DNA of 12,402 nucleotides from Alphaproteobacteria bacterium (GCA_005882415.1 VBAE01000059.1:1-12402); one strand, 5' to 3'; numbered from the stretch's first letter, positions 1-7,919 are shown. The notes: generated from the sequence alone by a model not told the origin. A program made the numbers and translations.

Positions 1-1161
1 TTGTTATTCGTGATCCTCGCCGGCGCTGCCGCAATCCCCGTCGCGGCATCCGCGCCGCCGTTCGAGACTCCGGCGCCGGTCGCCTACATGATCGACCTGT
101 CGTCGGGCGCGGTGCTCTATTCGAAGGATGCCGACCGGCGGATCCCGCCCGCCTCGATGGCGAAGATGATGACCGCCCACATCGCCTTCAACCTCATCAA
201 GAAGGGCCAGCTCAAGCCCGACCAGCTCTGCACCGTCCGTCCCGAGACCTGGCAGAAGTGGCACGGGCCGGCGGCGGGCTCGACCATGTTCCTCTCGCCC
301 GGCGAGCAGGTCAGCGTCAGGAACCTGCTCCACGGCATCGTCACCCTCTCCGGCAACGACGCCAGCGTCGTCCTCGCCGAATGCGTCGCCGGCACCGAAG
401 CCGCCTTCGCCGCCCAGATGACCGCGGAGGCGAAGCGCCTCGGCATGAACAACTCGAATTTCGGCAATTCCAATGGCTGGCCGGACGAGGGCGTGACCTT
501 CACCACCGCCCACGATCTCGCCACCCTCGCCAAGGCGACGATCGAGACGACGCCCGAGCTCTACAAGGAATTCTACTCACAGACCTCGTTCGTCTGGGGC
601 AAGACGCTCGGTGCCAACCAGCCGATCAAGCAGGACAATCGCAACCCGATCCTCGGCCGCGTCCCCGGCGCCGACGGCCTCAAGACCGGCCATACCGACG
701 AGGCCGGCTACGGCTTCACCGGCTCGGCCGAGCAGAACGGGCGGCGGCTGATCATGGTGATCTCCGGCCTCGGCAGCTTCAACCAGCGGATCGAGGAATC
801 CGTAAAGTTCATGAGCTGGGGCTTCAATGCCTGGAAATCCCAGCCTCTGTTCGATGCAGGAGAGAAGGTGGCCGACGCGCAGGTGCAGCTCGGCAGCGAT
901 TCGACCGTGCCGCTGGTCGCGCCGCAGAAGATGGCGGTGACTCTTCCGGGTGGCATCCTCGCGACCAGCAACATGCGGGTGAAGGTGGTCTATAACGGCC
1001 CCATCAAGGCACCGATCGCCAAGGGCCAGCATGTCGCCGACCTCGTCGTCTCCACGGGCGACACCCAGCCGCAGGTGATGCCGCTTATCGCCGGCGAAGC
1101 GGTGAGCGAAGCCGGCTTCTTCGGCCGCATGTGGTCGGGTCTGACCTCGCTCTTCGGCTGA
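1..1161 (+). CDS. dacC: D-alanyl-D-alanine carboxypeptidase (PBP5/6 family), 5' partial
   Basis: Penicillin-binding protein of the S11 family. It removes the terminal D-Ala from peptidoglycan pentapeptides in the periplasm. Numbering from the first base, the catalytic SxxK is S52-M-A-K55, the SxN motif is S117-G-N119 and the KTG motif is K228-T-G230, all in family order. Residues from about 283 to 370 fit the beta-rich PBP5 C-terminal domain. The last 15 residues, with aromatic and hydrophobic positions, look like the amphipathic membrane-anchoring helix. The window opens inside the signal peptide: residues 1-18 are a hydrophobic core ending in AASA, with no basic n-region. The TTG at base 1 is therefore probably not the true start, and the gene begins upstream of the window. 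The stop lies 1 nt before tmk, so it leads an operon here. Family assignment is firm; dacC versus dacA/dacD naming is loose. Confidence 0.93.
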   Translation: MLFVILAGAAAIPVAASAPPFETPAPVAYMIDLSSGAVLYSKDADRRIPPASMAKMMTAHIAFNLIKKGQLKPDQLCTVRPETWQKWHGPAAGSTMFLSPGEQVSVRNLLHGIVTLSGNDASVVLAECVAGTEAAFAAQMTAEAKRLGMNNSNFGNSNGWPDEGVTFTTAHDLATLAKATIETTPELYKEFYSQTSFVWGKTLGANQPIKQDNRNPILGRVPGADGLKTGHTDEAGYGFTGSAEQNGRRLIMVISGLGSFNQRIEESVKFMSWGFNAWKSQPLFDAGEKVADAQVQLGSDSTVPLVAPQKMAVTLPGGILATSNMRVKVVYNGPIKAPIAKGQHVADLVVSTGDTQPQVMPLIAGEAVSEAGFFGRMWSGLTSLFG

Positions 1162-1162
1162 G

Positions 1163-1786
1163 ATGCCGGGCCGCTTCATCAGCCTCGAAGGCGGGGAAGG
1201 GGCGGGCAAGTCGACCCAGCTTAAGCGCCTCGCCGAGGCGCTGAGGGCGCGCGGCCTCGAAGTGGTCGAGACCCGCGAGCCCGGCGGAAGCCGCGGCGCC
1301 GAAGCGATCCGAGCGCTCCTCCTTCAGGGCGAGGCCGACCGCTGGACCGCCGAAGCCGAAGCGCTCCTGTTCGCCGCCGCCCGCGCCGACCATGTCGCCC
1401 GCACCATCCGGCCTGCGGTGAAGCGCGGCGCCTGGGTGCTGTGCGACCGCTTCGTCGACAGCTCGATCGCTTATCAGGGCCATGCCGGCGGGCTCGGCGA
1501 GGAAGCGGTTCGCGCCCTGCACCAGGTCGGCAGCCACGGGCTCTACCCTGACCGCACCCTCCTTCTCGAACTCTCCGTCGAAGCGGCGGCGGAGCGGGCG
1601 CGGAGCCGCGACACGGGCGGCGCCGACCGCATCGGTGGCCGCGACGAGGCCTTCCACGCCGGAGTCGCCGCGGCCTTCAGGGCGCTTGCCGCGGTCGAGC
1701 CGGAGCGCTTCCGCATCGTCGACGCCGGCGGCAGCGCTGAGGAGGTGACCGCCCGCCTGCTGGACGCCCTCGAGGACCTCCAGTGA
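1163..1786 (+). CDS. tmk: Thymidylate kinase
   Basis: Phosphorylates dTMP to dTDP with ATP, an essential cytosolic step in dTTP synthesis. The 207-residue length is normal for bacterial TMPK. Visible motifs are the P-loop G10-G-E-G-A-G-K-S17, the substrate loop TREPGG (38-42 region), D95-R-F97 with the following SSIAYQG segment, and an arginine-bearing LID region around 149-160 (RDTGGADRIGGR). The ATG at 1163 follows the dacC stop after 1 nt. The end overlaps the holB start by 4 nt (GTGA), a typical translational-coupling arrangement. The tmk-holB-metG order is widespread in Alphaproteobacteria. Confidence 0.97.
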   Translation: MPGRFISLEGGEGAGKSTQLKRLAEALRARGLEVVETREPGGSRGAEAIRALLLQGEADRWTAEAEALLFAAARADHVARTIRPAVKRGAWVLCDRFVDSSIAYQGHAGGLGEEAVRALHQVGSHGLYPDRTLLLELSVEAAAERARSRDTGGADRIGGRDEAFHAGVAAAFRALAAVEPERFRIVDAGGSAEEVTARLLDALEDLQ

Positions 1787-2760
1787 AGCCCCTCTTCGGC
1801 CATGACGAGGCGATCGCCGCCTTCCGCGACGGGGTCGATGCCGGCCGCCTCCACCACGCCTGGCTGATCGCTGGGCCCGAAGGGGTGGGCAAGGCCCTGT
1901 TCGCCGAGAAGGCGGCGCTCCGCCTCCTCGCCGACGCCGCCGGCCCCAAGGCCGACACCCCCGGTCTCGACGTCCCCGACGACCACCCCATCGCCAAGCT
2001 GGTCGAGGCTGGCAGCCATCCCGACCTGATGCGGCTCGAGCGGCTGACCAAGGACAATGGCGTCGACCTCGCCCGAAGCATCAGCGTCGATCAGGTGCGA
2101 AGCCTCCAGCGGCTCTTCTCCAGCACCACCTCCCTCTCCCCCTGGCGGGCGGTGATCATCGATTCGATCGACGATCTCGAGCGCAGCGCCGCCAACGCGC
2201 TCCTCAAGAATCTGGAGGAGCCGCCGCCCAACAGCCTGTTCCTCCTCGTCAGCCACGCGCCCGAGCGATTGCTCCCCACCATCCGCTCGCGCTGTCGGAT
2301 CCTGCGCCTTTCCCCTCTGGAGGATGACGCCATGACGTCGGCGCTGGAGGCGGCGCTCCCCGGCGCCGATGCGCGCGAGATCGCCGCTTTGGCCCAGGCG
2401 GGGCAGGGGTCGCCGGGACGTGCGCTCTCCTGGCGGGGCCTCGACATCGCCGCTTTGGACGGCGCGATGGGGGAGATCGCCGATCATGGCGATCCGACCA
2501 ATGCGCGCCGCGCCAAGCTCGCCCAGTCGCTTGCGCTCAAGTCCGCACAGCCGCGCTACGAGGCCTTCCTCGCCCGCGCGCCTTCGCTGATCGCAGCACG
2601 GGCGCGGGAGCGGCGCGGCGCGGCGCTTGCCGAGGCGCTGCGCTTGTGGGAGAGGGCGCAGGCCCTTGCGGGCAGCGCGACCCACCTCTCGCTCGATCCG
2701 CAGAGCGTCGTTTTCGAAATCGCGGGATTGCTCGCCAGGCTGGCACCGAAGAATGGCTGA
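1783..2760 (+). CDS. holB: DNA polymerase III delta-prime subunit
   Basis: Clamp-loader subunit of the replicative polymerase; an AAA+ protein of 325 residues. The N-terminal half has the P-loop position G31-P-E-G-V-G-K37, where the usual Thr/Ser after Lys is Ala38. This fits delta-prime being a non-hydrolysing subunit. A Walker-B-like segment (VIIDSIDDL, about 124-132), the NALLKNLEEPPPN stretch (about 138-150) and the SRC motif (169-171) that supplies the arginine finger in trans are all in family order. I see no Cys4 zinc cluster like the one in E. coli delta-prime; the only cysteine is the one in SRC. The GTG start overlaps the tmk stop, and the end overlaps the metG start by 8 nt, so all three genes are probably translated from one message. 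Confidence 0.92.
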   Translation: MKPLFGHDEAIAAFRDGVDAGRLHHAWLIAGPEGVGKALFAEKAALRLLADAAGPKADTPGLDVPDDHPIAKLVEAGSHPDLMRLERLTKDNGVDLARSISVDQVRSLQRLFSSTTSLSPWRAVIIDSIDDLERSAANALLKNLEEPPPNSLFLLVSHAPERLLPTIRSRCRILRLSPLEDDAMTSALEAALPGADAREIAALAQAGQGSPGRALSWRGLDIAALDGAMGEIADHGDPTNARRAKLAQSLALKSAQPRYEAFLARAPSLIAARARERRGAALAEALRLWERAQALAGSATHLSLDPQSVVFEIAGLLARLAPKNG

Positions 2761-4312
2761 CCCTTTCTACATCACCACCGCGATCAGCTATCCCAACCGT
2801 CCGCCCCATATCGGCCATGCCTATGAAGCGATCGCGACCGCCGCCATCGCCCGCTTCCAGCGGTCGATGGGCCGCGACGTCTACTTCCTCACCGGCACCG
2901 ACGAGCATGGCCTGAAAATGGCTCAGGCGGCGCGCGAGCGCGGCATCGAGCCGGCTGCGCTTGCGGACGAAATGTCGTCGCTTTTCCGCGGGATGGACGA
3001 ACGTCTTCAGATCTCGTTCGATCGCTTCATCCGGACGACCGAGCCCGACCATCACCGCGCCAGCCAGGCGATCTGGCAAGCGATGGCGGACAAGGGCGAC
3101 ATCTATCTCGGCCGCTACGAAGGCTGGTACTCGGTCCGCGACGAAGCCTATTATGACGAGAAGGAGCTTCACACCGCCGAGACCGGCGAGAAGCTCTCGC
3201 CCCAGGGCACGCTCGCCGAGTGGACGGTCGAGGAGAGCTGGTTCTTCCGCCTCTCGGCCTATCAGGACCGGCTGCTCGAGCATTACGAAGCCAACCCGCG
3301 CTTCATCCGTCCGGACGCCCGGCGCAACGAGGTGATGCGCTTCGTCGAAGGCGGCCTCTCGGATCTCTCCATCTCCCGGACCAGCTTCGAATGGGGCGTG
3401 AAGGTGCCGGGGAGCGACGCCCATGTCATGTACGTCTGGCTCGACGCACTTACCAACTATCTGACCGGAGTCGGTTATCCCGACACCGAATCAGAGGCTT
3501 ACAAGGCGTATTGGCCGGCCGATATCCACGTCATCGGCAAGGATGTGGTCCGCTTCCACGCCATCTACTGGCCCGCTTTCCTGATGTCGGCCGGCCTGCC
3601 CTTGCCGCGCCAGGTGTTCGGCCACGGCCATGTCCTTCTCCGCGGCGAGAAGATGTCGAAGTCGGCGGGCAATGTGATCGGCCCGGACGAGCTCGCCGAC
3701 GCCTATGGGGTCGATGCACTCCGCTATTTCCTGCTGCGGGACGTGACCTTCGGCCAGGACGGAAGCTACAGCCCGGAGGCGATCGTCACCCGGGTGAACG
3801 CCGACCTCGCCAACAGCTTCGGCAACCTCGCCCAGCGCACGCTCTCCTTCATCGCCAAGAATTGCGGCGGCGTGCTGCCGAGCGGGGGAAGGGGAGAGGC
3901 GGCAGATGCCGACCTCCTCGCCCTCGTCCGCCGCGCGACCGCGGAGGAAGTGCCGGCGCACTTCACCGACCTCGCGCTCAGCCAGGGCATCGAGGCCTGG
4001 CTCCGCGCCGTCTTCGCCTGCAACCAATATATCGACACCCAGGCGCCCTGGGCGCTGCGCAAGACCGACCCCGAGCGGATGACCGCGGTCCTCGCCACTT
4101 TGTGCGAGGCGATCGTCGACCTCGGAATCGCCATCTCGCCGGTCGTGCCGGGCTCGGCGGCGAAGCTCCTCGACCAGATGGGCGTCCCCGCCAACGAGCG
4201 CAGCTTCACCGCCCTCGCCGACACCGCCCGCTACGCCCGCCTCGCTGCCTCAGGGTTCACCCTCCAGCCGCCAAGCCCCATCTTCCCCCGCCTGGACGCC
4301 CCGAGCGCCTAG
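2753..4312 (+). CDS. metG: Methionyl-tRNA synthetase
   Basis: Class I aminoacyl-tRNA synthetase that charges tRNA-Met. It has 519 residues from the ATG at 2753, the compact length without the C-terminal dimerisation extension. HIGH is at H19-I-G-H22 and KMSKS at K300-M-S-K-S304. The TGTDEHG segment (47-53) belongs to the Met-binding core. The connective-peptide region around 126-140 (WYSVRDEAYYDE) has none of the knuckle cysteines, so this is the zinc-free type known from other alphaproteobacteria. The C-terminal half has the helical anticodon-binding domain with the DTQAPWALRK motif. The frame stays open upstream of 2753, but that part lies inside holB, and the protein begins correctly with MADPFYITTAISYPN. 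The TAG stop sits in a CTAG shared with the converging minus-strand gene. Confidence 0.97.
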   Translation: MADPFYITTAISYPNRPPHIGHAYEAIATAAIARFQRSMGRDVYFLTGTDEHGLKMAQAARERGIEPAALADEMSSLFRGMDERLQISFDRFIRTTEPDHHRASQAIWQAMADKGDIYLGRYEGWYSVRDEAYYDEKELHTAETGEKLSPQGTLAEWTVEESWFFRLSAYQDRLLEHYEANPRFIRPDARRNEVMRFVEGGLSDLSISRTSFEWGVKVPGSDAHVMYVWLDALTNYLTGVGYPDTESEAYKAYWPADIHVIGKDVVRFHAIYWPAFLMSAGLPLPRQVFGHGHVLLRGEKMSKSAGNVIGPDELADAYGVDALRYFLLRDVTFGQDGSYSPEAIVTRVNADLANSFGNLAQRTLSFIAKNCGGVLPSGGRGEAADADLLALVRRATAEEVPAHFTDLALSQGIEAWLRAVFACNQYIDTQAPWALRKTDPERMTAVLATLCEAIVDLGIAISPVVPGSAAKLLDQMGVPANERSFTALADTARYARLAASGFTLQPPSPIFPRLDAPSA

Positions 4313-4995
4313 CTCGGCAGCGGGCTTCGGGGCAGAGAGGCTACCAGCCGGTACATTGCGCGCGCCACTTCCGCACGGAGCCGCTCGGGGCTGAGATCGA
4401 CCCTGAGGCCCGCCGGCACGCAATTGGGGAGGGTCGCGACCACCTGTGCCATCGCCGCCCGCTCGTCCGGCGATCCGGCGTCCGAGTGGAGGAACGCGTC
4501 CGCGGCGCCCGAATCGACTTCGACCGCGCATTCGGCGACGGCCGCGGCCACCGGCCAGCCTTCTGTCGTGCGGCTCACCGCCTGCTCGCGGCCGAGGTCG
4601 GGCAAGCCGGGGACCAACGGCTTCCAGGAGCGGCGGAGCTCGGCGACTCGTCCGCGGTAGATGGTCTCAGCGACGGCGCCGGCGAGCAGCGCCTCATTCT
4701 CGGGGGCGGCCTCGATCCGTGCATCCTTGAGGCACGGGCCCATCGCCGACCTCAATTTGGCGAAAGCGGCAGCTTCGGCCGGTGAGCCGGGGCGCGCGGC
4801 GGCAAGCTTGGCTCCGGCCGCCATCCGATGGCGAAGCAGGCACTGCGCGGCCTGGCGCATCGCGGTGGGGCCGGGAGGGGGAGGGGGCGACGCGGCCGCT
4901 TGTACGGCAAGTGCGAGAAGGGCGACAGCGCAGGCTCGCGCTTGCGAGGCGGGGGACGATCCGCCAAGAGCAGTTCGATGTTCGCCGACAGCCAT
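4309..4995 (-). CDS. Hypothetical secreted protein with two cysteine-pair repeats
   Basis: I do not recognise a named family. The 228-residue protein starts at an ATG preceded by a good GAGGTGG ribosome-binding sequence. Residues 21-35 (ACAVALLALAVQAAA) form a hydrophobic core ending at a plausible signal-peptidase site, followed by a proline-rich stretch. The mature part holds two similar units, about 50-114 and 154-216. Each has an A-[QE]-C opening, a GSP-x-E motif, a second Cys and a closing [IM]-Y-R. The Cys pairs are C52/C88 and C156/C192, both exactly 36 residues apart, which suggests two disulfides in the periplasm. The gene lies antisense between metG and tatD: it shares the CTAG stop with metG and overlaps the start of tatD by 18 nt. 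Shadow-ORF status is unlikely given the RBS, signal peptide and repeat. Confidence 0.72.
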   Translation of the reverse strand: MAVGEHRTALGGSSPASQARACAVALLALAVQAAASPPPPPGPTAMRQAAQCLLRHRMAAGAKLAAARPGSPAEAAAFAKLRSAMGPCLKDARIEAAPENEALLAGAVAETIYRGRVAELRRSWKPLVPGLPDLGREQAVSRTTEGWPVAAAVAECAVEVDSGAADAFLHSDAGSPDERAAMAQVVATLPNCVPAGLRVDLSPERLRAEVARAMYRLVASLPRSPLPS

Positions 4996-5754
4996 TGCCA
5001 CCTCAATTACAAAGGCCTGGTAGAGGAGCAGCAGGCGGTGCTCGACCGCGCCCGCGCGGCCGGCGTCATCTCGATGCTCAACATCTCGACCCGCCGCTCC
5101 GAGTGGGACGACGTGATCGGCGTCGCGGAGCGGGAGGCGGACGTCTGGGCCTCGGTCGGCATCCATCCCCATGAGGCGGACCAGCATCCGGACGTCGATG
5201 CGGCGCTTCTCGTCGAGCGGGCGGCGCATAAGCGGGTGGTCGGGATCGGCGAGACCGGGCTCGATTATTATTACGACCATAGCGACCGGGAGCGGCAGCG
5301 CGCCTCCTTCCGCGCCCATATCGCCGCCGCGCGCGAGACGGGCCTGCCGCTGATCGTCCACACCCGCGAGGCGGAGGAGGACACCGCGCAGATCCTCACC
5401 GAGGAGATGGGGAAGGGGGCCTTCACCGGCGTCATCCACTGCTTCACCGCCAGCGGCGACTTCGCCGAGCGGGCGCTGGAGCTGGGTCTCTATATCTCCA
5501 TCTCCGGCATCGTGACCTTCAAGAATGCCAAGGACTTGCAGGCGACTGCTGCGACGATTCCGGCGGAGCGGCTGCTGATCGAGACCGACTCTCCCTTCCT
5601 CGCCCCCGTCCCGCACCGCGGCAAGCCGTGCGAGCCCGCTTATGTCGCCGACACCGCGCGTTTTTTGGGAGTCCTTCGCGGAATCTCGACCGCCGAGGTA
5701 GCGCAGAGCACTGCTTCGAACTTCCGGTCTCTGTTCGCCAAGGTGGGCGAGTGA
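4978..5754 (+). CDS. tatD: TatD family metal-dependent hydrolase (DNase)
   Basis: TIM-barrel amidohydrolase-fold protein of 258 residues. Family members act as Mg-dependent 3'-5' exonucleases on DNA/RNA, with proposed roles in DNA repair and quality control. All metal ligands are visible: H6 and H8 in DSHCHLN, E92 in GETGLDYYYD, H128 in LIVHTRE, H154 in GVIHCFTAS and D204 in ETDSPFLAP. H63 and H65 (GIHPHEA) are also conserved. The ATG at 4978 is chosen because family members begin immediately before the DSHCHL motif; the frame is open upstream, but that part is antisense to the secreted-protein gene. AAGAG 7 nt upstream is a weak ribosome-binding site. The stop overlaps the next start by 1 nt (TGATG). 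No separate promoter region exists, so its transcription must start inside the antisense gene or read through from metG. Confidence 0.95.
   Translation: MFADSHCHLNYKGLVEEQQAVLDRARAAGVISMLNISTRRSEWDDVIGVAEREADVWASVGIHPHEADQHPDVDAALLVERAAHKRVVGIGETGLDYYYDHSDRERQRASFRAHIAAARETGLPLIVHTREAEEDTAQILTEEMGKGAFTGVIHCFTASGDFAERALELGLYISISGIVTFKNAKDLQATAATIPAERLLIETDSPFLAPVPHRGKPCEPAYVADTARFLGVLRGISTAEVAQSTASNFRSLFAKVGE
4998..5004 (-). promoter_or_regulatory. Ribosome-binding site of the secreted protein gene
   Basis: On the minus strand GAGGTGG lies 2 nt before the ATG at 4995; the core GAGG is 5 nt away. It supports that ATG over any start further upstream, although this places the start inside the first codons of tatD on the opposite strand. 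Confidence 0.5.
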
Positions 5755-6518
5755 TGGAGGTCCGGATCCTCGGCAGCGGCACCTCGTCGGGCGTTCCCAG
5801 GGTCGGCAACGACTGGGGAGAGTGCGATCCTTCGAACCCCAGGAACCGCCGCCGCAGAGTGGCGATCCTCGTAACCTGGGGCAAAACCCGCATTCTCGTC
5901 GACACCGGGCCCGACCTCCGGGAGCAACTCCTCGACGCCGACGTCCGCGAAGTCGAAGCGGTAATCTGGACCCACGACCACGCCGATCACTGCCACGGAA
6001 TTGACGACCTGAGACAACTCTATCACGCCCGCCAACGCCCCGTGACCGGCTACGCCCGGCCCGACAGCCTCGAGGTCATCCAGCAGCGTTTCGCTTACGC
6101 GTTTGACGGCAAGGGCGGCTATCCGGCGGTGGTCGACGGCAATGTCCTTCCGGACCATATGAACCTCGGCGGCCTCTCGATTCGGACGGTAGACCAGCCC
6201 CATGGCGCGATCATCTCGGCCGGCCTTCGCTTCGATGCAGGTGGCAAGTCCATCGTCTATTCCACTGATTTCAATGAAATGACCGACCGGATGCGCGCGA
6301 TGATCGAGGGCGTCGACCTGTGGATCGTCGACTCGCTCCGCCGCCGCCCGCACCCGACCCATCCGCATCTTCAGCAGGTGCTCGCCTGGGTGAAGGAACT
6401 GAGCCCGGCGCGGACCCTGCTCACCCATCTCGACAACAGCATGGACTATGACACGCTCGTCGCCGAGCTGCCGGACGGGGTGGAACCGGCTTACGACAAT
6501 CAGATCGTCGCGCTGTGA
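5754..6518 (+). CDS. MBL-fold metal-dependent hydrolase, PhnP-like
   Basis: Metallo-beta-lactamase-fold phosphodiesterase-type hydrolase of 254 residues (COG1235 / PhnP-like). The start MEVRILGSGTSSGVP matches the usual family N-terminus. The metal-binding signature is T73-H-D-H-A-D-H79, followed by CHGIDDLR. Later ligand segments are QPHG (about 150), YSTDFNEM and the C-terminal HLDNSMDYDTL. The C24-DPSNPRNRRRR segment is typical of this subgroup. E. coli PhnP opens the cyclic phosphate of phosphoribosyl 1,2-cyclic phosphate, but no phn genes are nearby, so the substrate here is unknown. The frame is open upstream to 5628, but that part lies in tatD. The end overlaps the next gene by 4 nt (GTGA). 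Confidence 0.92.
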   Translation: MEVRILGSGTSSGVPRVGNDWGECDPSNPRNRRRRVAILVTWGKTRILVDTGPDLREQLLDADVREVEAVIWTHDHADHCHGIDDLRQLYHARQRPVTGYARPDSLEVIQQRFAYAFDGKGGYPAVVDGNVLPDHMNLGGLSIRTVDQPHGAIISAGLRFDAGGKSIVYSTDFNEMTDRMRAMIEGVDLWIVDSLRRRPHPTHPHLQQVLAWVKELSPARTLLTHLDNSMDYDTLVAELPDGVEPAYDNQIVAL

Positions 6519-7111
6519 ACCAGGGGGATCAGGCGCTGAACGCGCTTTATCTCGTGGGTGTGCTGGTGCTGGTGGGGAGTGCGCTTGCCGCGCGGCGGAT
6601 GCCGCTGTCGCAGGGCCTCAAGATCGCAGCGGTTTGGGTGCTGTTGTTCGGGGCGGCGTTTACGGTGTTTGCGCTTGGCGACGACTTCAAGGCGCTCGGG
6701 CGGCGGTTGCTGGCGGAGGTGGGCGGCGACAGCACGCCGGTCGAGGCCGGCGGCACGGTTCGGGTGAAGATGTCGGAGGACGGGCATTTCTGGGTCGACG
6801 CCAAGCTCAACGGCAAGGACGTGAAATTCCTGGTCGACAGCGGTGCGACGATGACCAGCCTGTCGGTGGCGACGGCGCGCGATGCGGGCGTTCCCTATGG
6901 CGGGCTGGCGACGAAGATCGACACCGCGAACGGCCTCGGCGAAGCGCAGCGGGGAAATGCGGCGCGGCTCGAGGTCGGCTCTATCGTCCGCAGCGATCTG
7001 CCGGTGCACGTCTCGGCTGGGTTCGGGGACACCAATGTGCTCGGCATGAACTTCCTTTCGTCGCTGAGCGGTTGGGGGGTCGAAGGCAATTGGCTGGTCC
7101 TGAAGCCATAG
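6515..7111 (+). CDS. Membrane-anchored retropepsin-like aspartic protease
   Basis: A 198-residue protein with two N-terminal hydrophobic segments (about 10-26 and 36-53), then a single aspartic-protease half-domain from about residue 80. The catalytic motif is D108-S-G-A111, preceded by the family pattern FLVDSGATMTSLS. The C-terminal NVLGMNFLSSLSGW corresponds to the second conserved motif of the clan AA, TIGR02281-type single-domain proteases found in many alphaproteobacteria. Such proteins should dimerise to form an active site, here probably on the periplasmic face of the inner membrane. The GTG start overlaps the preceding stop in GTGA, so it is coupled to the MBL gene. Substrates are unknown. 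This gene is richer in G on the coding strand (GTG, CTG, GCG codons) than the C-rich dacC-holB block. Confidence 0.9.
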   Translation: MNQGDQALNALYLVGVLVLVGSALAARRMPLSQGLKIAAVWVLLFGAAFTVFALGDDFKALGRRLLAEVGGDSTPVEAGGTVRVKMSEDGHFWVDAKLNGKDVKFLVDSGATMTSLSVATARDAGVPYGGLATKIDTANGLGEAQRGNAARLEVGSIVRSDLPVHVSAGFGDTNVLGMNFLSSLSGWGVEGNWLVLKP

Positions 7112-7164
7112 AAGCATTTTACATAATGTATATTATCGCACTTTAAGGGGTGGAGATCGAAGCC
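7112..7164 (+). promoter_or_regulatory. AT-rich intergenic island, candidate promoter of mazG
   Basis: A markedly AT-rich stretch (about 7115-7146) in an otherwise very GC-rich window. It contains CATAAT at 7122-7127, a 5-of-6 match to a -10 box, and the inverted repeat ATAAT-GTAT-ATTAT at 7123-7136. A -35 candidate 16 nt upstream of CATAAT (CTGAAG, 7100-7105) is weak; TTTACA at 7118-7123 could instead be a -35 for a site near 7141. It probably gives mazG its own transcription. I cannot tell which box is used. Confidence 0.35.
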
Positions 7165-7917
7165 GTGTCTAGCGCTACCCCGTCTTTCCAAAATCTCATC
7201 GAAATCATGCGCCGATTGCGCGATCCCGATCGCGGTTGTGCGTGGGACCAGGTGCAGACCTTCGAGACGATCGCGCCCTACACGATCGAGGAAGCCTATG
7301 AGGTCGCCGATGCGATCCGCCGCGGCGACATGGACGATCTGAAGGACGAGCTCGGCGACCTGCAGCTCCAGGTGGTCTATCACAGCCGCATCGCCGAGGA
7401 GCGCGGCGCCTTCACGATCGACGACGTCATGGCGTCGATCTGCGCCAAGATGATCCGCAGGCACCCGCACATCTTCGGCGATGCGGCTGCAAGCCCCGGC
7501 TGGGAGGCGCTGAAGGCCGCCGAGCGCAGCGGCCGCACCGATCCCAGCGCTCTCGCAGGAGTGGCGCTCGCCCTCCCCGCCCTGAAACGCGCCGAGAAGA
7601 TCCAGCGCCGCGCCGCCCGGGTCGGCTTCGACTGGCCTGATGCCAGCGGCCCGCGCGCCAAGATCGACGAGGAGCTCGAAGAGGTCGAAACTGCCACCAC
7701 CGACGAAGACCGGGCCGGCGAGATCGGCGACCTGCTCTTCGCCGTCGTCAACTACGCCCGCCACCTCGGGATCGACCCGGAAGCCGCTCTCGCCGGCTCC
7801 ACGGAACGGTTCGAATCGCGTTTCCGCAAGGTGGAAGAGATTGTAGACAAGCCTCTGAAAGATATGGATATAGACGCGCTGGAAGCGCTCTGGCAGCGGG
7901 CGAAGAAGCTGGTCTAG
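7165..7917 (+). CDS. mazG: Nucleoside triphosphate pyrophosphohydrolase MazG
   Basis: Hydrolyses (d)NTPs to (d)NMP and pyrophosphate; acts in nucleotide-pool cleaning and, in E. coli, ppGpp/toxin-antitoxin physiology. From the GTG at 7165 it has 250 residues and both tandem MazG domains. Domain 1 carries E42-E-x-x-E46 with E62-x-x-D65 (DELGDLQLQV). Domain 2 carries E169-E-x-x-E173 with E186-x-x-D189 (GEIGDLLFAV). The PDRGCAWDQVQT segment near the start is also typical. An in-frame GTG at 7150 would add five residues, but its AAGGGG lies directly against the start codon. The 7165 GTG has GGAG 9 nt upstream and is preferred. The TAG stop precedes the large palindrome that separates it from convergent hflX. 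Confidence 0.95.
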   Translation: MSSATPSFQNLIEIMRRLRDPDRGCAWDQVQTFETIAPYTIEEAYEVADAIRRGDMDDLKDELGDLQLQVVYHSRIAEERGAFTIDDVMASICAKMIRRHPHIFGDAAASPGWEALKAAERSGRTDPSALAGVALALPALKRAEKIQRRAARVGFDWPDASGPRAKIDEELEEVETATTDEDRAGEIGDLLFAVVNYARHLGIDPEAALAGSTERFESRFRKVEEIVDKPLKDMDIDALEALWQRAKKLV

Positions 7918-7919
7918 AT

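Noticed and set aside
3220..4785. Plus-strand open frame of 521 codons overlapping metG and the antisense gene
   Set aside because: Arginine/proline-rich translation typical of an off-frame read in GC-rich DNA; metG motifs are in another frame across most of it.
4996..5616. Upstream extension of the secreted-protein frame to 435 codons
   Set aside because: The extra part is antisense to the conserved core of tatD and would remove the signal peptide from the N-terminus; the ATG at 4995 has a good ribosome-binding site.
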